Part shown: positions 8,521-15,914 of the stretch, one piece after another
Position numbering within the stretch: position 1 is the first letter of the stretch
Layout of the letters: each line of letters opens with the position of its first letter
The notes under the pieces: model-generated
Told to the model about the DNA's origin: nothing
The model's input: only the letters and a program-made list of their open reading frames with translations
Database searches by the model: none
NCBI RefSeq assembly: GCF_023715105.1
Contig: NZ_JAMBNO010000016.1
Span: forward strand, 1-64,000
Length of the DNA: 64,000 bases
Direction of reading: 5' to 3'
Source: Hydrogenophaga intermedia
GTDB lineage: Bacteria > Pseudomonadota > Gammaproteobacteria > Burkholderiales > Burkholderiaceae_C
Program-made: the position numbers and the translations under genes

Positions 8521-10005
8521 TTGGCCCGACAAACTTCAGGCGCCTTGCTGCCGGGACTCAATCTGCTGCGCGACAGCCGTGCCCCGATCAGCAAGCAGCT
8601 CTTCCAGGAATTGCGCGAGGTCGTGCTCTCGGGTCGGCTCAAGCCCGGCACGCGCATGCCAGCCACGCGCAATCTCGCCCACGAGCTGGGCGTGTCCCGC
8701 ACAACCGTGGCGCAGGCCTACGAGCAGCTCAAGTCGGAGGGTTATCTCATCGGGCGCGAAAAGTCCGGCACTTTCATTCCGGAGGTATTGCCGAGCGAGC
8801 TGAGCCGGATCACGAAACCGGCCTCGCCGGATGACGGTGGAGCGCCGGCCGCAGCGCCCAGGCTATCGAGGCAGGTGGCCAGAACAGCACCGGCCAAGCC
8901 TGAGCGCGGCGTCGTGGCCCAACCGTTCCACCCGGGCATCCCGTCGATCGCCGAGTTTCCCGCGCAGCTGTATGTGCGCATCCAGCGGCGCGTGTCTCTG
9001 GGCCTGATCCGTGCGGGGGCTGCGCGCTGTCCGGCCGAGGGCGCTACCGAGTTGCGCGAGCAGGTGGCGGCGTACCTCGGTGCGAGCCGAGGCGTGGTCT
9101 GCGACGCTTCGCAGGTGTTCATCATCTCGGGTACCCACCAGGCGCTGCATCTCATCCTGCTGGGGCTGTCCAACCCGGGCGACGGGGCCTGGACCGAGAA
9201 CCCCGGCTATCCGGGTGCTCGCAAGTCGTTCGGGCTGTTTCGCCTTCGCACCAGTGCTGTGCCGGTGGACGCCGAAGGGCTGGTGGTGGCCGAAGGTCGG
9301 CGCATGGACGACTCCGCACGCTTTGCCTACGTCACGCCGGCGAGACAGGCGCCGCTGGGGCACACGATGAGCCTGAGCCGGCGCCTTGAATTGCTCGGCT
9401 GGGCCCACGCGCGCGATGCGCTGGTGCTCGAGGACGACTACGACGGGGAATACCGCTTCGGCGGAACACCGGCACCCTCACTGCAAAGCCTCGATCCAGA
9501 TGGCCGGGTCATCTACTTCGGCACTTTCAGCAAGACGCTGCTGCCCTCGCTGGGCGTCGGCTACCTGGTGGTGCCTCGACGCTATGTGGAGATCGTCTCG
9601 CGACTGATCGATCTGGTGGGGCGACCGCCCAACCTGTCCACGCAGCTGACGATCGCGCGCTTGATCGAGAGTGGCGCGTTCGAGTCGCATGTGCGCGCCA
9701 TGCGCACCTACTACCGACGACGTCAGGACGCGCTGCAACGCCATCTGCGGGAGGCGTTGGGCGCAACCATGGATATCGAGGTGCTCAACGCGGGTCTGCA
9801 CCTCATCGGCTGGCTGCCCCCGGAACTCGATGACCGCCGCGTAGCTGAGAGCGCCTGGCGGTTGGGGCTGCTGCCGCGTCCGCTGTCGGACTTCACGATG
9901 GAGGGTCGTTTCCGCCCTGCGTTGATGTTGGGGTTCTCGAACCTGCCGGATGAGCGGATGACCAGCGCAGTGGCTTCGCTGGGTGAGGCACTGCGCTCGC
10001 ACTGA
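8521..10005 (+). CDS. MocR/PdxR-type regulator (GntR HTH fused to aminotransferase fold)
   Basis: This 494-residue transcription factor has a GntR winged helix (about residues 15-85; GTRMPATRNLAHELGVSRTT) joined to a class-I aminotransferase-like domain. The PLP lysine is Lys338 in GTFSKTLLPSLGVG, and DDYDGEYRFGG and NPGYPGARKSFGLF are typical pocket segments. The start is TTG at 8521, chosen because AAGGAG lies 6 bases before it and no ATG fits. It is divergent from the amidohydrolase-TRAP operon and probably controls it through a PLP-linked amine or amino acid signal. Confidence 0.9.
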   Translation: MARQTSGALLPGLNLLRDSRAPISKQLFQELREVVLSGRLKPGTRMPATRNLAHELGVSRTTVAQAYEQLKSEGYLIGREKSGTFIPEVLPSELSRITKPASPDDGGAPAAAPRLSRQVARTAPAKPERGVVAQPFHPGIPSIAEFPAQLYVRIQRRVSLGLIRAGAARCPAEGATELREQVAAYLGASRGVVCDASQVFIISGTHQALHLILLGLSNPGDGAWTENPGYPGARKSFGLFRLRTSAVPVDAEGLVVAEGRRMDDSARFAYVTPARQAPLGHTMSLSRRLELLGWAHARDALVLEDDYDGEYRFGGTPAPSLQSLDPDGRVIYFGTFSKTLLPSLGVGYLVVPRRYVEIVSRLIDLVGRPPNLSTQLTIARLIESGAFESHVRAMRTYYRRRQDALQRHLREALGATMDIEVLNAGLHLIGWLPPELDDRRVAESAWRLGLLPRPLSDFTMEGRFRPALMLGFSNLPDERMTSAVASLGEALRSH

Positions 10006-10086
10006 ACCCACGCGCAAGCATGGATCTCCCAAGGAGTGACGAGCCGGTCGTTCGTCTTCACGCGACGAAGATCCGTCTGACCAACC

Positions 10087-10686
10087 TCATGCCGTAACGG
10101 CTACTTCCCACAATGCCTTGGTCCGCAGGTACTTGCGGGTCGTGCGGTGTTCGAGGGCGATCACCGTCCAGGGCTCAACGAACAACTCGCGCACCGCGGC
10201 CTCGGTAAAGAATCGCTTGGGCGAGCCATTCACCAGGTGGTAGTGCGGCTCGATCACAGGGTGGCCGCGCGCGCCGAAGTGGTGGTCTTCGGTTGAGTTC
10301 AAGCGGCACAACAAGAGGCCACCCGGCGCCAACACCCGGTGGATGCGGGCTGCGATGTCCAGCGTCTCGCTCCAGGGGAAGTAGTGCAGCGACAGGCTTG
10401 CAATGACCACCCCGAACCCGTTGCCGGTTTGCGGCAAGGGGTCGCGGATGTCTCGCTGCTCGATGCGCGCGGCCGGCGCCGCCTGCCTTGCGCGGCGGAC
10501 GGCGGCATCGGACAGGTCGAACGCCATCACGTCGAACCCTGCGTTCACCAGGGTCCGTGTGTCGTCGCCATCGCCACAGCCGATTTCGAGCACGGGCCGA
10601 CCGCTCGCGCGCGCGCCGATCGCGGGCAGCCAGCGGTCAAGCCAGGGGTCGTGAAGCATGTGGCCAGGCGAAGCGGGTGACTTCAA
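10087..10686 (-). CDS. Class I SAM-dependent methyltransferase
   Basis: This 199-residue cytosolic enzyme has a Rossmann SAM-binding motif I, VLEIGCGDGDDT (about residues 31-42). It also has the acidic end of strand 2 (FDLSDAAVRRA), IEQRDIRDPLP and a motif-4 region VVIASLSLHYFPW, as in tellurite-resistance/UbiE-like methyltransferases. The substrate is unknown. Its start overlaps by 4 bases the stop of the small upstream gene, which follows a TetR gene, so all three probably form one transcript. Confidence 0.85.
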   Translation of the reverse strand: MKSPASPGHMLHDPWLDRWLPAIGARASGRPVLEIGCGDGDDTRTLVNAGFDVMAFDLSDAAVRRARQAAPAARIEQRDIRDPLPQTGNGFGVVIASLSLHYFPWSETLDIAARIHRVLAPGGLLLCRLNSTEDHHFGARGHPVIEPHYHLVNGSPKRFFTEAAVRELFVEPWTVIALEHRTTRKYLRTKALWEVAVTA

Positions 10687-11078
10687 GACGCGACAGCGTG
10701 TCTGACCACGCCATCGCCGGCGCGGTCGCCTGCCTCCTGCAGCATCAGCGGTCTGGCCACCTCGATGCGAAAGCGGCCTCGACCGGTGCGCTGGATCTGC
10801 AGAGCAGTCTGGCGCTCCACCAGGCGGCGCTGCAACAGGAGCAAACGAACGCCGAGGTTGTCCTGCACCTCAGGAAGGCGCAGCTCATGTCCCGCCAGCC
10901 GAAGCTCGCGTGTGCTGAACTCGGACCGGCGCTCACGGACGTGTTCGCACGCGAGCTTCCAGAACAGTGCGCCGGCCACGCCCTTGATGAGGTATTGCGC
11001 GTCCAGGAAAACGCTGCCGTCGCTGGGGTAGTAGCGCACCTTCACGGGCTCGGCATCGGCATGGGTCAAGGTCGACAT
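10683..11078 (-). CDS. Conserved hypothetical protein, 131 aa
   Basis: The protein begins MSTLTHADAEPVKVRYYPSD and is soluble, rich in Arg, Leu and Glu, with an alternating strand/helix pattern (FSTRELRLAGHELRLPEVQD, LLLLQRRLVERQTALQIQR). I recognise no domain. The helix-strand alternation could suit a winged-helix or small sensory module. It is encoded between a TetR-type regulator and a methyltransferase, overlapping the latter by 4 bases. The start at 11078 is used; the frame extends upstream only into the TetR gene in another frame. Confidence 0.6.
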   Translation of the reverse strand: MSTLTHADAEPVKVRYYPSDGSVFLDAQYLIKGVAGALFWKLACEHVRERRSEFSTRELRLAGHELRLPEVQDNLGVRLLLLQRRLVERQTALQIQRTGRGRFRIEVARPLMLQEAGDRAGDGVVRHAVAS

Positions 11079-11091
11079 GGCAACACGCCTC

Positions 11092-11703
11092 TCAGGCTGC
11101 AGCGCCGGGCTTGCGGGCCGCATCGATGAGCGCACGGATCGCCCAGCGCCGCACGCGTCGCGCTTCGGTCTCGTCCAGCTGCAGAACGTCCTTGAGCGCC
11201 AGCATGGCTTCGGTGCCGACCACCATGGCCAGCGCACGCGAGAGCGTCTTCAAGGCGGCGGGCCGGAACTGGCGACGCGTGGGCGCCAAGGCCGCTTCGA
11301 TCAGTGGCGAGCGCCGGTTCTGGCGTATCGGCACGGCCGCGTCTGCGGGGGGCTTCACGCTGCGCTCGAGCGCGTGCTTCATCATCAGGCGCAGCGCCAC
11401 CTCGTTGTCCCGGATCATGGTCTCCAGCGCGGCGTCCACCCGCTCCATGCGTGTCAACGGGTCTTCGGCGCCGTCCGCGAACAGCTGCTCGGCCTGTGGG
11501 GTGTCGATGTCCAGCGACGCCTCGACGATCAAGGCGTTGACATCGGGGAAGTGACGGTAGGCGGTGGCGCGCGAAACCATCGCCTCCTCGGCCACCTCTT
11601 CCAGGCTCGGGTTGCGCCCCTGGCGGGTCAGGCGCGCGGCTGCCTGCAGCAGGTCCTTTCGGGTGCGGCGCAGCTGATTGGAACGTCCGCCGGTTTCGCT
11701 CAT
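11092..11703 (-). CDS. TetR/AcrR-family transcriptional regulator
   Basis: This 203-residue repressor has an N-terminal TetR helix-turn-helix: DLLQAAARLTRQG, then PSLEEVAEEAMVSRATAYRH with the conserved recognition-helix ending R-x-T-x-Y-R-x-F-P. An all-helical ligand and dimer domain follows. I place the start at 11703 (MSETGGRSN) rather than 11766, because the longer version would encode a 14-bp palindrome that looks like its own operator. It is divergent from a cytochrome c and metallo-beta-lactamase gene pair, its likely target along with itself. Confidence 0.85.
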   Translation of the reverse strand: MSETGGRSNQLRRTRKDLLQAAARLTRQGRNPSLEEVAEEAMVSRATAYRHFPDVNALIVEASLDIDTPQAEQLFADGAEDPLTRMERVDAALETMIRDNEVALRLMMKHALERSVKPPADAAVPIRQNRRSPLIEAALAPTRRQFRPAALKTLSRALAMVVGTEAMLALKDVLQLDETEARRVRRWAIRALIDAARKPGAAA

Positions 11704-11728
11704 GGGGCCTTCAACATGGGTTATGAAT

Positions 11729-11742
11729 GAGACGATTGTCTC
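11729..11742. promoter_or_regulatory. Inverted repeat GAGAC-N4-GTCTC, candidate TetR operator
   Basis: The arms GAGAC (11729-11733) and GTCTC (11738-11742) are perfect inverted repeats separated by GATT. They lie 26 bp upstream of the preferred tetR start and about 140 bp upstream of the divergent cytochrome gene. Size and place suit TetR autoregulation. Confidence 0.55.
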
Positions 11743-11878
11743 GTAAAGATCGTTCTTCTTCAACACGGCATACCGTTAGCAAACATTTAACGTTCGCTTA
11801 GGCAGCTCTTCAGATCGCTCGCACTGGCGCGCGCCGAGACTTTCCGGACCTTCACAAACCCCGGAAAGGACGCACCCC

Positions 11879-12358
11879 ATGCCTCTGAATATGCCTTTGG
11901 CCGCCCTCGCCTGCGCGCTGGCCGCACTCGCGCCAGCCGGCCCCGCCTCCGCCCTGAATGTGGACCGCGTGCTCGTGGAGCGCGGCCGCTACCTCACGCA
12001 CGTGGCGGGCTGCAACGACTGCCACACGCCCGGCTACGCCGCGGCCGACGGTCGGGTCCCCGAGTCGCTCTGGCTCACCGGCGATTCGCTCGGCTGGAAC
12101 GGGCCGTGGGGCACCACCTACGCCACCAACCTGCGGCTGTACATGCGCGGGCACACCGAAGAGTCCTGGCTGCGCACCGCGCGCCAGTTCAAGCCACGCC
12201 CGCCCATGCCCTGGTTCAACGTGCACGCGATGAGCGAGCGCGACCTGCGCGCGCTCTACCGCTACATCCGCCACCTCGGCCCGGCGGGCGCGCCGGCACC
12301 GGCCTATGTGCCGCCAGGCCAGGTGCCTGCGGGCCCTGTCGTTCGATTTCCGGGCTGA
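11879..12358 (+). CDS. Periplasmic c-type cytochrome, monohaem
   Basis: This 159-residue protein has a Sec signal peptide (residues 1 to about 25, ending ASA-LN) and one haem c site, Cys45-Asn-Asp-Cys48-His49. Met110 in PRPPMPWFN is a good distal ligand. The arrangement resembles the haem-binding subunits of alcohol/aldehyde dehydrogenases and related oxidases. It is followed 49 bp later by a metallo-beta-lactamase-fold gene, and the two probably form a unit under the divergent TetR regulator. The electron donor enzyme is not in the window. Confidence 0.85.
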   Translation: MPLNMPLAALACALAALAPAGPASALNVDRVLVERGRYLTHVAGCNDCHTPGYAAADGRVPESLWLTGDSLGWNGPWGTTYATNLRLYMRGHTEESWLRTARQFKPRPPMPWFNVHAMSERDLRALYRYIRHLGPAGAPAPAYVPPGQVPAGPVVRFPG

Positions 12359-12407
12359 CGCTCTTCCTGCAACCCCCGTCCCACCCACACCGAAAGGACC
12401 CTTCACC

Positions 12408-13217
12408 ATGAACCCACCCACCCTGCTGCCGGTGCGCAGCGTCGGCCCCGACACCGACCTCTTCAGCACCCACGCGACCCTGCCCGGCCTGGGCGTGCTG
12501 CCCATCAACGCCTACCTGATCCACGCCCGTGAGCCGGTGCTGGTGGACACGGGCATCGGCGCGTTGCAGGACGACTTCGTGGCGGCTCTGGCCGAGCGCA
12601 TCGACCCGGCCGACCTGCGCTGGATATGGCTCACCCACGCCGACCCGGACCACCTGGGCGCGCTGCGCGCGGTGCTGGAGATGGCGCCCAAGGCGCGCAT
12701 CGTCACCAACTACCTGGGGGTGGGCAAGCTGGGTCTGCTGCAGGTGCCACCGGAACGCACCTGGATGATCAACCCCGGCCAGACACTGAACGTGGGTGAC
12801 CGTGGCCTGCAGGCATTGCGCCCACCGGTCTACGACGCGCCCGAGACCATGGCCCTGTTCGATACCCGCACGCGCCACCTGTTCAGCTCGGACTGCTTCG
12901 GCGCGGTGCTGGCCGAACCGGCGCTCGAGGCGGCCGACGTCGCATCGGCCGACTTGCGCGAGGGCATGGGGTTGTGGGCGAGCATCGATTCGCCGTGGCT
13001 CGCACAAATCGAACGCGAGAAGCTGGCGGCGGCGTGCCGGCCCTTGCAGGACCTGCGTCCGTCGCGCGTGCTCGGCAGCCATCTGCCACCGGCCATGAAC
13101 CTGGACCCTTTCCTCTACGCGGCCATCGATTCGGCGCGCCTGAGGTCACCCTTCATGGGCCCGGACCAACAGGCGTTCGAGCAGGCGATGGGGTTGGGCC
13201 AGCCGGCAACGGTCTGA
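12408..13217 (+). CDS. Metallo-beta-lactamase-fold protein (ODP-type)
   Basis: This 269-residue protein shows the dinuclear metal motif His77-Ala-Asp79-Pro-Asp81-His82 in WLTHADPDHLGAL, followed by LFSSDCFGAVL with the bridging Asp and a late GSHLPP. The motif has H-x-D-x-D-H, as in flavodiiron ODP and oxygen-sensing MBL proteins, rather than the H-x-H-x-D-H of hydrolases, so an iron centre binding O2, NO or peroxide is plausible. The start at 12408 has AAAGGA 10 bases before it; an upstream in-frame ATG at 12306 lies inside the cytochrome gene. Confidence 0.83.
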   Translation: MNPPTLLPVRSVGPDTDLFSTHATLPGLGVLPINAYLIHAREPVLVDTGIGALQDDFVAALAERIDPADLRWIWLTHADPDHLGALRAVLEMAPKARIVTNYLGVGKLGLLQVPPERTWMINPGQTLNVGDRGLQALRPPVYDAPETMALFDTRTRHLFSSDCFGAVLAEPALEAADVASADLREGMGLWASIDSPWLAQIEREKLAAACRPLQDLRPSRVLGSHLPPAMNLDPFLYAAIDSARLRSPFMGPDQQAFEQAMGLGQPATV

Positions 13218-13247
13218 GCCGAGCGGCGCTTCGCCCGACAGCCGAAC

Positions 13248-13290
13248 GCGCCGTCAATGCGCCGTCAACGCGCCGTCAACGCGCCGTCAG
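13248..13290. repeat. 11-bp tandem repeat, nearly four copies
   Basis: The unit GCGCCGTCAAC is repeated at 13248, 13259, 13270 and 13281; the first copy ends in T and the last is partial. It lies between the convergent MBL-fold gene and the oxygenase beta subunit, and the stop codon of the latter (13287-13289) lies in the final unit. Confidence 0.9.
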
Positions 13291-13796
13291 ACCGGATAGA
13301 TCAGCGAGTTGAGCACCATCTCGCTGTCGTACACACACCGCCGCTCCAGCAGCTTCCACCCGCCTTCGGTGATCACGAAGGCGTCGATGTAGCGGCCCAC
13401 CTGGTAGACCTCGCTGGTGGTGCCGGGCTTGGTGCGAAAGACGGCGTAGTTGGCTTCGGCGCGCACCGGGTCGTCGGGCGTGCCTTCGCCGTCGTGCGTG
13501 ATGCGCGCGGGAGCGATCACGTGGCGGGTGTAGTACGGCGCGTGGTAGATGGTCTGGGTGGCGCCGACGATGCGGTCGCGCATCATGCCCTGGCTCTCGA
13601 AGTTGAGCAGGCACAGCGGCAGGCCGCGTTCGGCGTTCTCGCGCGCCTGCACGCGGTAGCGCGCTTCGGGCACGAAGCACTCGGGCCATTCGGCAAAGCG
13701 GCGCTGGTCGAGCACGTCGGCGTAATCCGCGTTGAAGCGGTCGATGGCGTGGTGGCGCAGTGCGCTGCGCAGGGTGGTGTCGATCACGTCGCTCAT
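13287..13796 (-). CDS. Aromatic-ring-hydroxylating dioxygenase, beta subunit
   Basis: This 169-residue SnoaL/NTF2-like cone-fold subunit stabilises the catalytic alpha subunit of a Rieske oxygenase. Typical features are HHAIDRFNADYADVLDQRRF at the N terminus, PEARYRVQARENAERGLPLC, RDRIVGATQTIYHAPYYTRH and the C-terminal LLERRCVYDSEMVLNSLIYP. The start at 13796 shares one base with the alpha-subunit stop. The reading frame ends inside an 11-bp tandem repeat. Substrate as for the alpha subunit. Confidence 0.9.
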   Translation of the reverse strand: MSDVIDTTLRSALRHHAIDRFNADYADVLDQRRFAEWPECFVPEARYRVQARENAERGLPLCLLNFESQGMMRDRIVGATQTIYHAPYYTRHVIAPARITHDGEGTPDDPVRAEANYAVFRTKPGTTSEVYQVGRYIDAFVITEGGWKLLERRCVYDSEMVLNSLIYPV

Positions 13797-15130
13797 CACA
13801 ACCCCATGGTCTTTCGCCAGTAGGCGTACATCGATCGGATCAAGGTCTCGGTGACCATGTGCTCGGTGGGCGGCTGGCCCACGTCGTCGGTCTTGCCGCC
13901 GAGTTCCACCAGGGTGCGGCCGCCCTCGCCCCATTGGCGAAAGCCGTCCTGGCTGAACTCGATCACCTCGCCGTCGTCGGCGCTCACGAAGCCAGCGGGC
14001 CCGAACAGGTTGGCCTGGCGCAGGCGGCGCGTGGTCATCTCCTCGGTGTCGTCGGCAAAGCCGAAGTGCGTCCAGACGAAGTCGAATTCGTTGGGCCCGC
14101 GCGGCACGATGTGGCGCGTGGACAGCGAATTCACCTGCTGCTGGATGATCACGCTCGGGAACAGCGTGATCATGGTCACCGTGGGGGTGATGGTGGCGCC
14201 CGGGTTCTGTGGGTCGGCGATGGTCCACCACGGCTCGGGCACCACGTCGAGCAGGCGCGGGTCGTTGAGCTTCATGTCGGCCTTGAAGCTGGTCACGCCC
14301 TGCGTCACGGTCTTGTTCTCGCCGCCGTCGTTGCGGCGGCTGATCATCACGGCGTGGCGGCCATGCGCGTCCATCACCATGCGGCTTTTCTGGTCGGCGC
14401 GCCACAGGCCGAAGGTGACGAACCAGGTGTGCAGCAGCCCCGGGTGGTACGGGTCCTTGATGTTTTCCATCATGAGCTTCCAGTTGCCTGGAATGCGCTG
14501 GCGGTTGTAGCCCAGCAGCTTGAGCTCACGGCCCTGGAAGATGCGGTCAAGCCAGGGCTTGAGGTCGGCGCCGAGGTAGTCCTCCAGCGGCTCGGTCTCG
14601 TCGCTGAAGGTGGCGAACACCAGGCCGTGCAGCACGGCCACGCGCAGTTTGGTGAGGCCGTTCTTGCTCAGGTCGAAGTCCGCGGGCATGCCGCCGTTGA
14701 CGCACTCACCGTCCTTCACACCGTCCTTGAACGGCAGACCAGCCAGGTCGCCGTTGAGCTTGTAGGTCCACTGGTGGTAAGGGCAGACGAAGCTGCGCGC
14801 GTTGCCCACCTGCCCGTCCATGGGCGGCTGGCAAAAGCGCACGCCGCGGTGGGCACAGCGGTTCTCCACCACACGGATGCCATGATCCACGCTGCGGTCT
14901 TTCGGCGCCACGCGGTCCCTGACCATGATCACCTGCCGCTCCCCCACCCAGCTGAGCTTGTAGTCGCCGGTGTTGGGGATCTCCACCGCGAGGCCCACGT
15001 AGCACCAATGCGGTCCGTAGAACAAGCGGTCGAGCTCGCGTTGGTAGAGGTCCGGGTCGGTGTAGGCCCAGAAGGGAATGCGGCTGGTGCCGCGGTCGTG
15101 CCATCGCACGAGGGCTTGCGGTGCGTTCAT
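13796..15130 (-). CDS. Aromatic-ring-hydroxylating dioxygenase, alpha subunit (Rieske)
   Basis: This is the 444-residue catalytic subunit. The Rieske [2Fe-2S] site is Cys92-Ala-His94 and Cys116-Pro-Tyr-His119. The mononuclear iron ligands lie in NIKDPYHPGLLH (His229, His234), with Asp226 as the bridging aspartate. The size and the N-terminal IPFWAYTDPDLYQRELDRLF resemble salicylate/anthranilate-type hydroxylases. Alpha and beta genes overlap by one base. No ferredoxin or reductase gene is adjacent, so the electron chain must be encoded elsewhere or supplied by a housekeeping system. The substrate is unknown. Confidence 0.9.
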   Translation of the reverse strand: MNAPQALVRWHDRGTSRIPFWAYTDPDLYQRELDRLFYGPHWCYVGLAVEIPNTGDYKLSWVGERQVIMVRDRVAPKDRSVDHGIRVVENRCAHRGVRFCQPPMDGQVGNARSFVCPYHQWTYKLNGDLAGLPFKDGVKDGECVNGGMPADFDLSKNGLTKLRVAVLHGLVFATFSDETEPLEDYLGADLKPWLDRIFQGRELKLLGYNRQRIPGNWKLMMENIKDPYHPGLLHTWFVTFGLWRADQKSRMVMDAHGRHAVMISRRNDGGENKTVTQGVTSFKADMKLNDPRLLDVVPEPWWTIADPQNPGATITPTVTMITLFPSVIIQQQVNSLSTRHIVPRGPNEFDFVWTHFGFADDTEEMTTRRLRQANLFGPAGFVSADDGEVIEFSQDGFRQWGEGGRTLVELGGKTDDVGQPPTEHMVTETLIRSMYAYWRKTMGL

Positions 15131-15221
15131 GTCTCCTCACGCGTGGGTGCGGTGAGGAAATGATAAGCCTACTGACTATCTTCGGCCAGCGCCGGCCGTC
15201 TGCAGCCGGCGGCGGGCCGCT

Positions 15222-15875
15222 TCAGCGCACGTCTGCCGCCGCGTTGCGCCGCGCCTTCCACGCACCAAAAATCGCGATCAGCCCCGGGATGATGATCAGC
15301 GCCCAGATGATCTTGCTCAGGTTGGCCTGCACCCAGGGCAGGTTGCCGAACAGGTAGCCCGCGCCCACCAGGCCCACCACCCAGATCAGCGCGCCGATCA
15401 CGTTGTAGGCGGTGAACTTGCTGCGCGTCATCTCGGCCACACCGGCCACAAAGGGCGCGAAGGTGCGGATGAAGGGCATGAAGCGCGCCAGGATGATGGT
15501 GATGCCGCCGTAACGCTCGTAGAAGGCGTGCGCCTGATTGAAGGCGTTCTTGTTGAACAGGCGCGAGTTCTCCCACTGGAACACCTTGGGGCCAAAGTAG
15601 CGCCCGACGCTGTAGTTCACCTGGTCGCCCAGAATGGCCGCGATGGTGAGCAGCACCATCGCCAGCGGCAGGCTCATCAGCCCCGCGCCGCACAGCGTGC
15701 CCACCACGAACAACAGCGAATCGCCGGGCAGGAAGGGCATCACCACCACACCGGTCTCGGTGAAGATGATCAGGAACAGCAGCGCGTACACCCAGGGGCC
15801 GTAGGCCTGCACGAAGGCCTGCAGGTGCTGGTCCACGTTGAGGATGAAGTCGATGAGGAAGGCGATGATTTCCAT
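15222..15875 (-). CDS. DedA-family inner-membrane protein
   Basis: This 217-residue integral membrane protein of the DedA/VTT superfamily is implicated in lipid carrier flipping and membrane homeostasis. Signature segments are GVVVMPFLPGDSLLFVVGTL, YSVGRYFGPKVFQW and the re-entrant YGGITIILARFMPFIRTFAP with its conserved acidic/Arg residues. Four to five hydrophobic helices are evident. The start is 39 bp from the divergent mutL start, so the two promoters overlap. Confidence 0.92.
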   Translation of the reverse strand: MEIIAFLIDFILNVDQHLQAFVQAYGPWVYALLFLIIFTETGVVVMPFLPGDSLLFVVGTLCGAGLMSLPLAMVLLTIAAILGDQVNYSVGRYFGPKVFQWENSRLFNKNAFNQAHAFYERYGGITIILARFMPFIRTFAPFVAGVAEMTRSKFTAYNVIGALIWVVGLVGAGYLFGNLPWVQANLSKIIWALIIIPGLIAIFGAWKARRNAAADVR

Positions 15876-15914
15876 GGCGGCGGATTATCCCTGCCGGTTC
15901 CTACAATCCCGCGC

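Noticed and set aside
13248..13290. Tandem 11-mers as a replication or iteron origin
   Set aside because: Only four copies, no AT-rich stretch or replication gene nearby; more likely a slippage product.
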